Positions 1-5,027 of a stretch of 10,344 nt of DNA are shown in pieces (position 1 is the first letter of the stretch; each line of letters begins with the position of its first letter). The notes below the pieces were generated by a model that had not been told where the DNA came from, did not search any database, and was given only the letters and a program-made list of their open reading frames with translations. Where the stretch lies: assembly GCA_020050375.1 (NCBI GenBank), contig JAGVKR010000731.1, positions 1 through 10,344 on the forward strand, given 5' to 3'. This DNA comes from Planctomycetales bacterium (GTDB lineage: Bacteria > Planctomycetota > Planctomycetia > Planctomycetales > Planctomycetaceae). The position numbers were made by a program, and so were the translations under genes.

Positions 1-114
1 AGGCTCGGCAGCGGCAGCGCCGCCGTTCGGTTCCGCCGCGATCGTCGAACGCAGGACCAACGCAGGCAGCCCGAGGAGGAGCATCGACGCCATCGCGAAG
101 CCGTGCTTGAACAT
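1..114 (-). CDS. N-terminus of an exported protein, cut by the left edge
   Basis: Reading leftwards from an ATG at 114-112, the frame stays open to the window edge and gives 38 residues. They begin MFKHGFAMASMLLLGLPA and look like a Sec signal peptide: a short basic n-region (Lys3, His4), a hydrophobic core at about residues 6-21, then a likely cleavage site near the Ala-Ala at 26-27 followed by Gly/Ala/Pro-rich mature sequence. A purine-rich AGGGA lies about 9 bases before the ATG and could serve as ribosome binding site. The mature protein lies outside the window, so its function cannot be named; Ala/Gly/Pro-rich starts of this kind occur on many exported or membrane proteins. I am fairly sure of the start and the export signal, and have no view on the job. 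Confidence 0.6.
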   Translation of the reverse strand, partial: MFKHGFAMASMLLLGLPALVLRSTIAAEPNGGAAAAEP

Positions 115-483
115 AGCCGCTCATCCCTGGTGAAAGACAGGTGCGAGACGTAACGAACGTATCGTAAGGGATCGTCAACAGGACGTCACGAACAAATTCC
201 GGGTGAGCCGAGTGCCGCGAGGCGGTTGGTGCGTCGCGCGTTTCCGCGATCCCCCTTGTCTCTTCTATGCGACACTTCCGCGCCCGCGCGCCATCAATAT
301 GAACACATGTTCAGTTCAATCCGACTCACCCCATGTGACGCGTCGTGAAACCCAGCACTCATACGCAATGTAGATGTTGCGTACCAGAACTCCCATTCTA
401 TTCATTTTCGCAAGCGGTTATTTCCAGGTGGTTTTTCATAAGATTTTTCACAGGAATGACTTGGGGCCCGTTGTTGTCAGATT

Positions 484-500
484 GACACAGCCCCTGTGTC
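484..500. repeat. Short perfect stem-loop
   Basis: GACACAG at 484-490 and CTGTGTC at 494-500 pair perfectly around a 3-base loop. There is no T-run after it, so it is not a classical terminator. A TTGACA hexamer overlaps its left arm at 482-487, but no matching -10 box sits 16-19 bases downstream. Role unknown. Confidence 0.4.
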
Positions 501-529
501 GGCAATCGAATAGCCTCCAGATTGCGTCG

Positions 530-551
530 TGTTGCGTCTCCCAACGCAACA
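530..551. repeat. Short perfect stem-loop
   Basis: TGTTGCGT at 530-537 and ACGCAACA at 544-551 form 8 perfect base pairs around a 6-base loop. No T-run follows and no gene adjoins it, so the role is unknown. Confidence 0.4.
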
Positions 552-667
552 GAGCGCTTCAGTCACGCGAAACACAGACCTCTATTGCAGTTGCGGATGC
601 AACAAAGAAGTCGGCAGGCGGTATCAGGGAGGGTTTATACCGCACGCGGTCACTCATGAGACGTTTC

Positions 668-737
668 GTTTAACCCCGAGCCAGCGGCGAGGTGGACGCT
701 TGCGACATCCGGCGTCGCCGCTGGCTCCGGGTTAAAC
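668..737. repeat. 70-base hairpin element, 23-base arms
   Basis: The left arm at 668-690 and the right arm at 715-737 are inverted copies with 22 of 23 bases matching, separated by a 24-base loop. Both outer ends carry GTTTAACCC/GGGTTAAAC and both inner ends the palindrome partner of CCAGCGGCGA. The size and the near-perfect pairing suggest an interspersed REP-like element rather than a terminator, since no T-run follows. I believe similar sequences recur in planctomycete genomes, but this is from memory and was not searched. Confidence 0.7.
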
Positions 738-756
738 AACGCATTCCTGGCCGCGT

Positions 757-775
757 CTGGTTTAACCGCAACCAG
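757..775. repeat. Small stem-loop between two larger hairpins
   Basis: CTGGTT at 757-762 and AACCAG at 770-775 pair perfectly around a 7-base loop. The palindrome GGTTTAACC lies at 759-767 and echoes the GTTTAAC ends of the preceding hairpin. A further GGTAAACC follows at 781-788. Confidence 0.45.
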
Positions 776-786
776 GACGAGGTAAA

Positions 787-857
787 CCACGAATCAAGCG
801 AATCCAACGAATACGAAACCACCGCTTCCTGATTCGTTGGATTCGAGTGATTCGTGG
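787..857. repeat. 71-base hairpin element, 26-base arms
   Basis: The arms at 787-812 and 832-857 are inverted copies with 24 of 26 bases matching, around a 19-base loop. Each arm is built from spaced repeats of CGAAT (or ATTCG on the other side), for example ACGAATCA, GCGAATCC and ACGAAT. The element differs in sequence from the hairpin at 668-737 only 50 bases away, so two unrelated families sit side by side. No transposase or target duplication is visible. Confidence 0.7.
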
Positions 858-1001
858 TGCAGATTCCGTTCGAACAAACAGCCAGGTCGAAATCGGTTCT
901 GGTTCAGGATTGTATTTTACCAGTTTTCCACGACCCCGTGTCGACCGGCTGTCCCGGATCTGGAAACATTCGAAAGATTGGGAACATGCCTCTCCGACCG
1001 A

Positions 1002-1115
1002 TCATTGAATCGGGCGGTACGTCCCGAAGTTCGCCCGGGAGAGGTGCTTGAGAAACGCTTCCCCCGCCCCCTCGGCGTCCATCCCCACGGTGTGAATCGT
1101 CACCCGCGTCGTCAC
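1002..1115 (-). pseudogene. C-terminal relic resembling a von Willebrand A-type domain
   Basis: On the minus strand a frame ending at TGA 1004-1002 encodes 37 residues from a GTG at 1115. It contains RVTIHTVGMDAEG and AFLKHLSRANFGTY. A beta-strand of the type VxIHTVG followed by FLxxLxxxNxGTY is the usual ending of von Willebrand A-like domains in bacterial proteins. The part that would carry the MIDAS metal site and the rest of the fold is absent: directly upstream the frame runs into the RidA gene, which is read in a different frame. There is no clear ribosome binding site before the GTG. The simplest reading is the surviving tail of a gene whose body was lost or replaced when the RidA gene arrived. 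A genuine 37-residue protein is less likely, and a chance match cannot be excluded. Confidence 0.5.
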
Positions 1116-1120
1116 ATTGT

Positions 1121-1582
1121 TCAGTCGCGGACCTCGAAGATTGCTTCGACCTCCACGGCGATATTCCCGGGCAGCGAGCCCATGCCGACGGCGCTGCGCG
1201 CTCCCTTGCCCGCATCGCCGAAGACTTCGACCATCAGGTCGCTGAAGCCGTTGATGACGGCGGGATGGTTCTGAAAATCGGGCGCGGCGTTCACCATCCC
1301 CAGCACCTTAACGAGCCGCACGACGCGATCGAGCGTCCCCAGATAGTTTCGCAACGTGGCGAGCACGGCCAATCCGACGACGCGGGCCGCTGCTTTTCCA
1401 TCGGCCTCCGACATCTCGGCTCCCACGCGGCCGGTGACGAGCGATTTGTCGGGCTTGAGCGGCCCATGCCCGGAGACGTACACCAGCTCGCGGACCTGCA
1501 CGCAGGGAACATAGGTCGCGATCGGTTTCGGCGGAGGAGGAAGAATCAGTTTGAGTTCGGCAATCCGGGCGTCGGCACCCAT
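1121..1582 (-). CDS. RidA/YjgF/UK114-family protein (cd02199-like)
   Basis: A 153-residue protein of the RidA (YjgF/YER057c/UK114) family. Classical RidA hydrolyses reactive enamine/imine intermediates released by PLP enzymes; other family members have different or unknown substrates. The core strand YVSGHGP is at 35-41. The signature GARSAVGMGSLP is at 127-138, followed by VEVEAIFEV to 151. Arg129 aligns with E. coli RidA Arg105 and Glu144 with Glu120, so the carboxylate-binding arginine is kept. At 153 residues it is longer than E. coli RidA (about 128), matching the longer RidA-like subfamily. The ATG at 1582-1580 is preceded by AGGA with an 8-base gap, which supports the start. No signal peptide, so it is probably cytoplasmic. 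It stands alone on the minus strand, with the VWA-like relic just behind it, so context gives no substrate. Family assignment is firm; true deaminase activity is inferred. Confidence 0.92.
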   Translation of the reverse strand: MGADARIAELKLILPPPPKPIATYVPCVQVRELVYVSGHGPLKPDKSLVTGRVGAEMSEADGKAAARVVGLAVLATLRNYLGTLDRVVRLVKVLGMVNAAPDFQNHPAVINGFSDLMVEVFGDAGKGARSAVGMGSLPGNIAVEVEAIFEVRD

Positions 1583-1997
1583 GCGTCGGTTCCTGTAGAG
1601 GTGAAAGGAGAGAAGTCCTGCCGGCGTCTGCGCCAGACGTCAGCGCGTTTGAATTCAAGTTTTCCGGTGACCCCCAATGTAACTACCGCATCGTCGTGCG
1701 GTGTGCAACGGATGTAGCGATTGCGCCGTTCGTCGAGTGCGGCAAAGGCCCCGGCGAGGAATCCCAAAAGGGCCATTCGTTCTGTAGGGAATGCCCTCCG
1801 TGGCGTTCCGCGAGTCAGAGAGGACGCGGATATTTCGAAAGGATTGTCCCGAGACGCTCGCGGATCGGCACTGAGGCCGATCCCTACAGATTTTCGTTCT
1901 TACCCGAAAAGTTGCCGTATCCTGCTTTTTTCGCATCGCGGGCGCGGCTGTAAGCTACAGTTGAGTGCGGACCGGCGGGCCCTTTTACAGGTGCTCT
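1583..1997. other. Intergenic gap holding a MITE-like repeat
   Basis: A 415-base gap between the divergent RidA gene and the 44-residue membrane protein gene. It contains the inverted-repeat element at 1782-1889 and a small stem-loop at 1687-1702 (CCGCA and TGCGG arms, 6-base loop). A T-run at about 1925-1930 is followed by a small palindrome CTGTA/TACAG near 1950-1962. Promoters for both divergent genes should lie here, but I cannot place a convincing -10/-35 pair for either. The open frame at 1776-1546 (minus) overlaps the RidA start and is judged spurious. Confidence 0.5.
1782..1889. repeat. 108-base MITE-like element with terminal inverted repeats
   Basis: The ends are perfect 9-base inverted repeats: CTGTAGGGA at 1782-1790 and TCCCTACAG at 1881-1889. 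Extending inward to 17 bases, 14 positions still match. Just inside the left end, GGAATGCC and GGCGTTCC form a further stem around CTCCGT. There is no coding sequence and no exact target-site duplication, although TTCGTT occurs near both outer sides. This is consistent with a non-autonomous element or REP-like palindrome. I associate sequences of the type GGGAAYGCCCTCCGTGGCG with planctomycete genomes, but from memory only. Confidence 0.6.
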
Positions 1998-2132
1998 ATG
2001 CCATATTGGATCGCTCAATTGTGTGACGGGCTGACGTCGCGCTGGATTTCCGCAACCCCTATGGACTACGGCCGCGCGTCGCTGCTGATCGTCGCCCTGG
2101 GCTGGATCCTCTCGCGGCGTTGGACCGCATAA
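1998..2132 (+). CDS. 44-residue single-span membrane protein
   Basis: ATG at 1998-2000 to TAA at 2130-2132. The protein begins MPYWIAQLCDGLTSRWISAT, continues PMDYGRASLL, and has a hydrophobic stretch at about residues 28-38 (SLLIVALGWIL) followed by Ser-Arg-Arg-Trp. This fits one membrane helix with a positively charged C-terminal end, preceded by an amphipathic helix with Trp4 and Trp16. AGGTG lies about 5 bases before the ATG and serves as ribosome binding site. The composition is protein-like, unlike every neighbouring frame, which is the main reason for calling it. I have an impression of similar short planctomycete proteins with a conserved ATPMDYG core, unverified. No function can be assigned. 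It is followed by a 335-base gap with no gene. Confidence 0.6.
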   Translation: MPYWIAQLCDGLTSRWISATPMDYGRASLLIVALGWILSRRWTA

Positions 2133-2467
2133 TCGAGCCGCTTCGGCCGTGCGACCGTCACAATCGCCACCGGTGCGCGAACCGGTCGAATCCGCGACTT
2201 GCCGCCGATTCATTTGTTGCGCCTGTTCCGCACGACTCGACCCGAAACCGGACGAATCGAGCGGAAGGACGGCACCGATCGTCAGGCATCGGCCGATTCT
2301 TCTTGCACCCTGCCGATCGCGGCGATCGTCTCGTTCTCCACGGGACCATCGATTCGCCAGCCGGCAGGGGATGGCCCGCCGCTCCATCGCGGTGGATCAA
2401 TCGGCGGAGGCCGATTGTCGGATCCTCGACCAGGGAGGGTGTGCCCGGTATTCCCCCAGATTGCGGG
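2133..2467. other. Gap without a recognisable gene
   Basis: About 335 bases between the 44-residue protein and the lipoprotein start. All frames translate into Arg/Pro/Ser-rich text typical of non-coding GC-rich DNA. A small perfect stem-loop (AATCGGC and GCCGATT arms, 4-base loop) lies near 2399-2416. A long in-frame extension of the downstream lipoprotein covers this gap but would place the signal peptide over 100 residues inside the protein, so it is not accepted as coding. Confidence 0.5.
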
Positions 2468-3136
2468 ATGACAACCGTGATGATTCTCGCCGATCGACGG
2501 ATGGTTCTCATCGGCGCCGGATTGGCGCTTCTGGGAGCGCTCGGCGGTTGCCAGACGACCCGCTATCACGCTCCCTGCGCCGCGCCCGAGCAGGCGGGGT
2601 ATTCCGCAACGGTTGCTCCTGTGCCCGATTCCAACCGGGCACGGAACCCTCCGTATCTGCACGGCGAGAGCGTTCCGGTCCCCCTCGCGACCCCCGAAGA
2701 ACGGTCGAATCGACCCGCGCTCCCTCCCGCACCGGTGGAAAAACCACAGGCGCGGGGCTTTGGAGGTGGCCCTGCGCTCAACGTCGACCCCGACGAGATG
2801 TCGGACGACGATGCCGACGACGATGACCGCGACGACGACGATCGCGGCACCGGCGAGCCGGTTTTTCCCAAGGGGGGCCTCCGATCGCTGAGAGTTCCGT
2901 CGCAGCCCAGCGCCTCTGTCAACCCGCCGGGTCGGGCAACGCTCTCCAGCTCGACGGACGACATCGAAGCATCGGCGGCCCTCGAACGGGCGCCGCGCTA
3001 TCCCCTGCCGGTCACGCGACGACTCCCCTCGCGCATGGCCGTTCCCCGCGAGACGTCCGCCGATGTCGAATCGCATTCGATGCCGATTCCGCTGAGCGAC
3101 CCGCCGGCGCTGCTCACTCCGCCATCCGGTTCGTAG
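2468..3136 (+). CDS. Pro-rich putative lipoprotein with an Asp cluster
   Basis: From ATG 2468 the product has 222 residues. It has a lipoprotein signal peptide: Arg10-Arg11, hydrophobic core VLIGAGLALLGALGG, and Cys28 in the lipobox LGGC. The mature part should therefore be lipid-anchored at the outer face of the membrane. It is rich in Pro, Ser and Arg with little predicted secondary structure. At residues 107-125 there are 13 Asp and 1 Glu among 19, in runs such as DDDADDDDRDDDD. No catalytic motif or known domain is seen. In-frame ATGs at 2480 and 2501 would also leave a usable signal peptide; 2468 is preferred only as the longest, since no good ribosome binding site marks any of them. The frame is open further upstream but that part reads as non-coding. 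It could be a disordered surface or wall-attached protein; the function is unknown. Confidence 0.7.
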   Translation: MTTVMILADRRMVLIGAGLALLGALGGCQTTRYHAPCAAPEQAGYSATVAPVPDSNRARNPPYLHGESVPVPLATPEERSNRPALPPAPVEKPQARGFGGGPALNVDPDEMSDDDADDDDRDDDDRGTGEPVFPKGGLRSLRVPSQPSASVNPPGRATLSSSTDDIEASAALERAPRYPLPVTRRLPSRMAVPRETSADVESHSMPIPLSDPPALLTPPSGS

Positions 3137-3171
3137 GGGCGCGTGCCGAGTCAAACCTGTTTCGACGGATT

Positions 3172-3276
3172 GGGTGCCACGGCCAGGGAGCAAAGCGACT
3201 CGGCCGTGTGAACGTCCCGGAGCGCTTCCTCACGAGTCGCACGGCCGACTCCCGGTGGTCGCTGGCCGTGGCACCC
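3172..3276. repeat. Long hairpin repeat, copy 1
   Basis: This 105-base element starts GGGTGCCACGGCCAG and ends with the exact inverse CTGGCCGTGGCACCC. A second pair of inverted blocks lies inside (CTCGGCCGTGTGAACG against the CACGGCCGA of the right arm), so most of the element can fold into one long imperfect hairpin. The last 40 bases (3237-3276) are identical to 4822-4861 in copy 2. It starts 35 bases after the stop codon of the upstream lipoprotein gene. No T-run follows, and no transposase or target duplication is visible. Confidence 0.8.
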
Positions 3277-3440
3277 ATCAATTGTCGATGACACGGCACT
3301 GGTCCAGTAGCGTTTCTTGCGTCCACTCGCGGTCGGATCGCGGAAACAACAGGACGTGCTCGCCGGCGGAACCGCAAGGATTGCGAGGCATCGACGCTGG
3401 AACACTCCCCCCTGCGTGTACTTTTGGCTCCTGGCAGACC

Positions 3441-3446
3441 TATAAT
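3441..3446 (+). promoter_or_regulatory. Candidate -10 box for the A-B-B-A lipoprotein gene
   Basis: A perfect TATAAT followed by AAGG stands out in GC-rich surroundings, 156 bases before the ATG at 3597. The matching -35 region is poor: TTGGCT lies only 11 bases upstream. Either the promoter depends on an activator or an alternative sigma factor, or it uses a weak -35. Transcription from here would give a leader of roughly 140-150 bases. Confidence 0.45.
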
Positions 3447-3596
3447 AAGGTGTGCCCCCGCCCGCAGCGGTCGAAAGGTGCTGGAGTTTGCCAACTCCCG
3501 TCTCCGACGGCTCCTTCCTGCAACGTCCGTAGCTGAGGTTTTCCCTTGGTCGACCGCCCTGTTTTCGTCCCGCTTGGATTGCATCAATTCGCCGAA

Positions 3597-4715
3597 ATGA
3601 CCAAAGGTGTTCCCGGAATTCAGGTTGCGATCTGTCTGTTTTTACTGCCCGCCTTGATGTTGTCCGGGTGCGAAAAGCAGGAAAAGGTCGTGGCGTACAC
3701 TGTCGCCAAACCGCCGCCGGCTGTGAAGCCGGCATCGATCCGTGCGGCGGTGAACAATCCGGTCGAGCCCAAGGCCGCGACGGCAGGGGAAATGGGGCGG
3801 ATTCTGGGGGCGATCGTTCCCCATGGCGAGAAGACGTGGTTCTTCAAATTGACAGGCCCGACGAGAGCGGTCGTGGAACAGGTTGCGCCGTTTTTGGACT
3901 TCATCCGCTCGCTGCGCTTCGAAGGAGAGGCGCCGCGCTGGACCGTTCCCGAAGGTTGGACCGAGCAACCCGGCAACCAGTTCCGGTTCGCAACGATCGT
4001 CATTGCCGGTGCGAGCGGCCCGCTGGAGTTGACCGTCTCTCCCCTTCCGACCGGCGACGGAGATTTCGAGACAAACCTGCTCGCGAACATCAATCGCTGG
4101 CGCGGGCAGATGCAGGTCGCTCCGATCGAGCCCGCGCAACTCGAAAAATCGACGATGAAGCTCGACGTCGGCGACCTCAAAGTCTGGCTCGTGAACATCG
4201 AAGGCCGATTGGGCGGTGGCATGGGGGGCGGTCCCGCAACTGGCGGACCGACAGCGAAGACTCCGCAAAAAAATGCCGATTCACCGCGGGAACTTCCGCC
4301 GCTGCCGTTCGCATTCACGCTTCCCGAAGGCTGGACGCGCAAACCGGCCGGCCCGATGCGGTTGGCGGAATTCGAGGTGAAGGACGGCGAACAGCGGGTG
4401 ACAATCTCCGCCAGCACGGCCGGCGGCGATCTGCTGGCCAACATCAATCGCTGGCGCGGCCAGGTCGGGCTTGATTCAGTGCCCGATGACAAACTGCGCG
4501 AGTCGCTGCGGAAGATCGAGGTGGGCAAGCTGACAGGCGATTACGCCGAGCTTGTCGGCCCCGAAACGACCAAGCCGGCCCAGACGATCCTCGGTGTGAT
4601 CGTTCAGGTCGCAGATCGGCAGTGGTTCTTTAAATTGCAGGGGGACGGCGAGCTGGCCCAGCGCGAGCAATCCCGGTTCGAAGAATTTGTGAAGTCGATT
4701 CAGTTCAACAAGTGA
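3597..4715 (+). CDS. Lipoprotein with an internal A-B-B-A duplication
   Basis: The product has 372 residues from ATG 3597. A signal peptide (Lys3, then a hydrophobic core at 8-22) ends at lipobox LSGC with Cys25, predicting a membrane-anchored lipoprotein on the outer face. The mature part contains two related modules, each twice. Module A has WFFKL at 81-85 and 343-347 followed, exactly 24 residues after the Trp, by SxxF (105 and 367). Module B has PEGW at 118 and 243 followed by ANINRWRGQ at 163-171 and 281-289. The order is A1-B1-Gly/Thr/Pro linker (about 203-226)-B2-A2. No catalytic residues are evident, so binding or structure is more likely than enzymatic activity. A TTG at 3546 has a better ribosome binding site (TGAGG, about 7 bases) and would add 17 residues; ATG 3597 is preferred because it gives a normal signal peptide length. 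I do not know a named family for it. Confidence 0.82.
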   Translation: MTKGVPGIQVAICLFLLPALMLSGCEKQEKVVAYTVAKPPPAVKPASIRAAVNNPVEPKAATAGEMGRILGAIVPHGEKTWFFKLTGPTRAVVEQVAPFLDFIRSLRFEGEAPRWTVPEGWTEQPGNQFRFATIVIAGASGPLELTVSPLPTGDGDFETNLLANINRWRGQMQVAPIEPAQLEKSTMKLDVGDLKVWLVNIEGRLGGGMGGGPATGGPTAKTPQKNADSPRELPPLPFAFTLPEGWTRKPAGPMRLAEFEVKDGEQRVTISASTAGGDLLANINRWRGQVGLDSVPDDKLRESLRKIEVGKLTGDYAELVGPETTKPAQTILGVIVQVADRQWFFKLQGDGELAQREQSRFEEFVKSIQFNK

Positions 4716-4749
4716 CCCAGCAGTAGTGCTTTGTCAACATTGAGAATTG

Positions 4750-4861
4750 GGGTGCCACGGCCAGCGCCCGAAGGAAGTCGGCCGTGCGAACGGTGAGTTG
4801 ATGGGCCGCGTCCAACGACGTTCGCACGGCCGACTCCCGGTGGTCGCTGGCCGTGGCACCC
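4750..4861. repeat. Long hairpin repeat, copy 2
   Basis: This 112-base element has the same ends as copy 1 at 3172-3276 (GGGTGCCACGGCCAG and its inverse) and the same inner inverted blocks around TCGGCCGTGCGAACG. The right arm (4822-4861) is identical to copy 1 over 40 bases; the left arm and the central loop differ. Here the inner blocks pair more completely, giving arms of about 43 bases with a few mismatches. It begins 34 bases after the stop codon of the preceding gene, almost the same distance as copy 1 (35 bases). Confidence 0.82.
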
Positions 4862-4939
4862 GCAAATTAAACTGTGAACGATGGATCTGTTGATGAGCGG
4901 GCGAAAGTCGATCAACGCGAAAAACACCCTCACCCCCGG

Positions 4940-4964
4940 CCCCTCTCCCGTCGAGGGAGAGGGG
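4940..4964. repeat. Perfect CT/GA-rich hairpin upstream of ccsBA
   Basis: CCCCTCTCCC at 4940-4949 and GGGAGAGGGG at 4955-4964 pair perfectly over 10 bases around the 5-base loop GTCGA. It is preceded by CCCTCACCCCCGG, a combination I recognise as a widely scattered intergenic repeat type in GC-rich bacteria. It lies 64 bases before the ccsBA start codon, so it would be in the leader or promoter zone of that gene. Confidence 0.6.
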
Positions 4965-5027
4965 AGAAGAAAATACAGCGGGGCGATTGTTCGTCAGCGG
5001 GAGAGGATTGTTTTTGGAGATGAATTT

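Larger units (their letters stand above)
115..1001. other. Gene-free gap with many stem-loops
   Basis: About 890 bases without a believable gene; open frames here lack any protein-like composition. The stretch from about 360 to 480 is visibly richer in A and T than the rest. Short perfect stem-loops occur at 484-500 (7-base arms, 3-base loop) and 530-551 (8-base arms, 6-base loop). A cluster of three larger hairpins at 668-857 is listed separately. A lone 12-base palindrome GAACACATGTTC lies at 301-312. The gap should contain the promoter of the leftward gene ending at 114, but I see no convincing -10/-35 pair. Confidence 0.55.
3137..3596. other. Gap with a hairpin element, a -10 box and a leader
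   Basis: About 460 bases between two lipoprotein genes. It starts with the long hairpin element at 3172-3276. A good -10 box lies at 3441, and a roughly 150-base probable leader follows it. The leader contains a perfect 6-base stem-loop GGAGTT/AACTCC at 3483-3498 with a 4-base loop. No protein-like frame is present. Confidence 0.5.
4716..5027. other. Gap filled by two hairpin repeats
   Basis: These 312 bases between the lipoprotein gene and the ccsBA fusion are mostly repeat. A long hairpin element lies at 4750-4861 and a perfect short hairpin at 4940-4964. The reading frame of the fusion is open back to an ATG at 4881, but that stretch merely translates the short hairpin and is not believed to be coding. 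No clear promoter is seen. Confidence 0.55.

Noticed and set aside
482..510. Promoter with TTGACA at 482-487
   Set aside because: No -10-like hexamer occurs at 16-19 bases downstream, and no gene follows on the plus strand for over 1.4 kb.
668..857. CRISPR array
   Set aside because: The repeats are inverted, differ from each other and have no regularly spaced direct copies.
904..1215. 103-residue minus-strand frame overlapping the RidA end
   Set aside because: Gly/Arg/Ser-rich shadow; the VWA-like relic lies in a different frame of the same DNA.
837..1274. 145-residue plus-strand frame starting in the 787-857 hairpin
   Set aside because: It begins inside a repeat and runs antisense through the VWA relic and the RidA gene; composition is not protein-like.
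1546..1776. 76-residue minus-strand frame beginning MALLGFLAGAFAAL
   Set aside because: The first 15 residues look like a signal, but the rest is not protein-like, and it overlaps the well-supported RidA start in another frame.
1884..2387. 167-residue minus-strand frame
   Set aside because: Arg/Gly/Pro-rich composition with no domain; it lies opposite the better-supported 44-residue protein.
2120..2467. N-terminal extension of the Pro-rich lipoprotein
   Set aside because: The residues are Arg/His/Pro-rich without structure and would bury the lipoprotein signal peptide inside the protein.
4940..4975. Rho-independent terminator at the CT/GA-rich hairpin
   Set aside because: The stem is perfect but followed by A/G-rich sequence, not a T-run, on the plus strand; on the minus strand no gene ends there.
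4881..5027. N-terminal extension of the CcsBA fusion starting at ATG 4881
   Set aside because: It translates the CT/GA-rich hairpin repeat, lacks a ribosome binding site, and a strong ribosome binding site (GGAGA) precedes ATG 5028.
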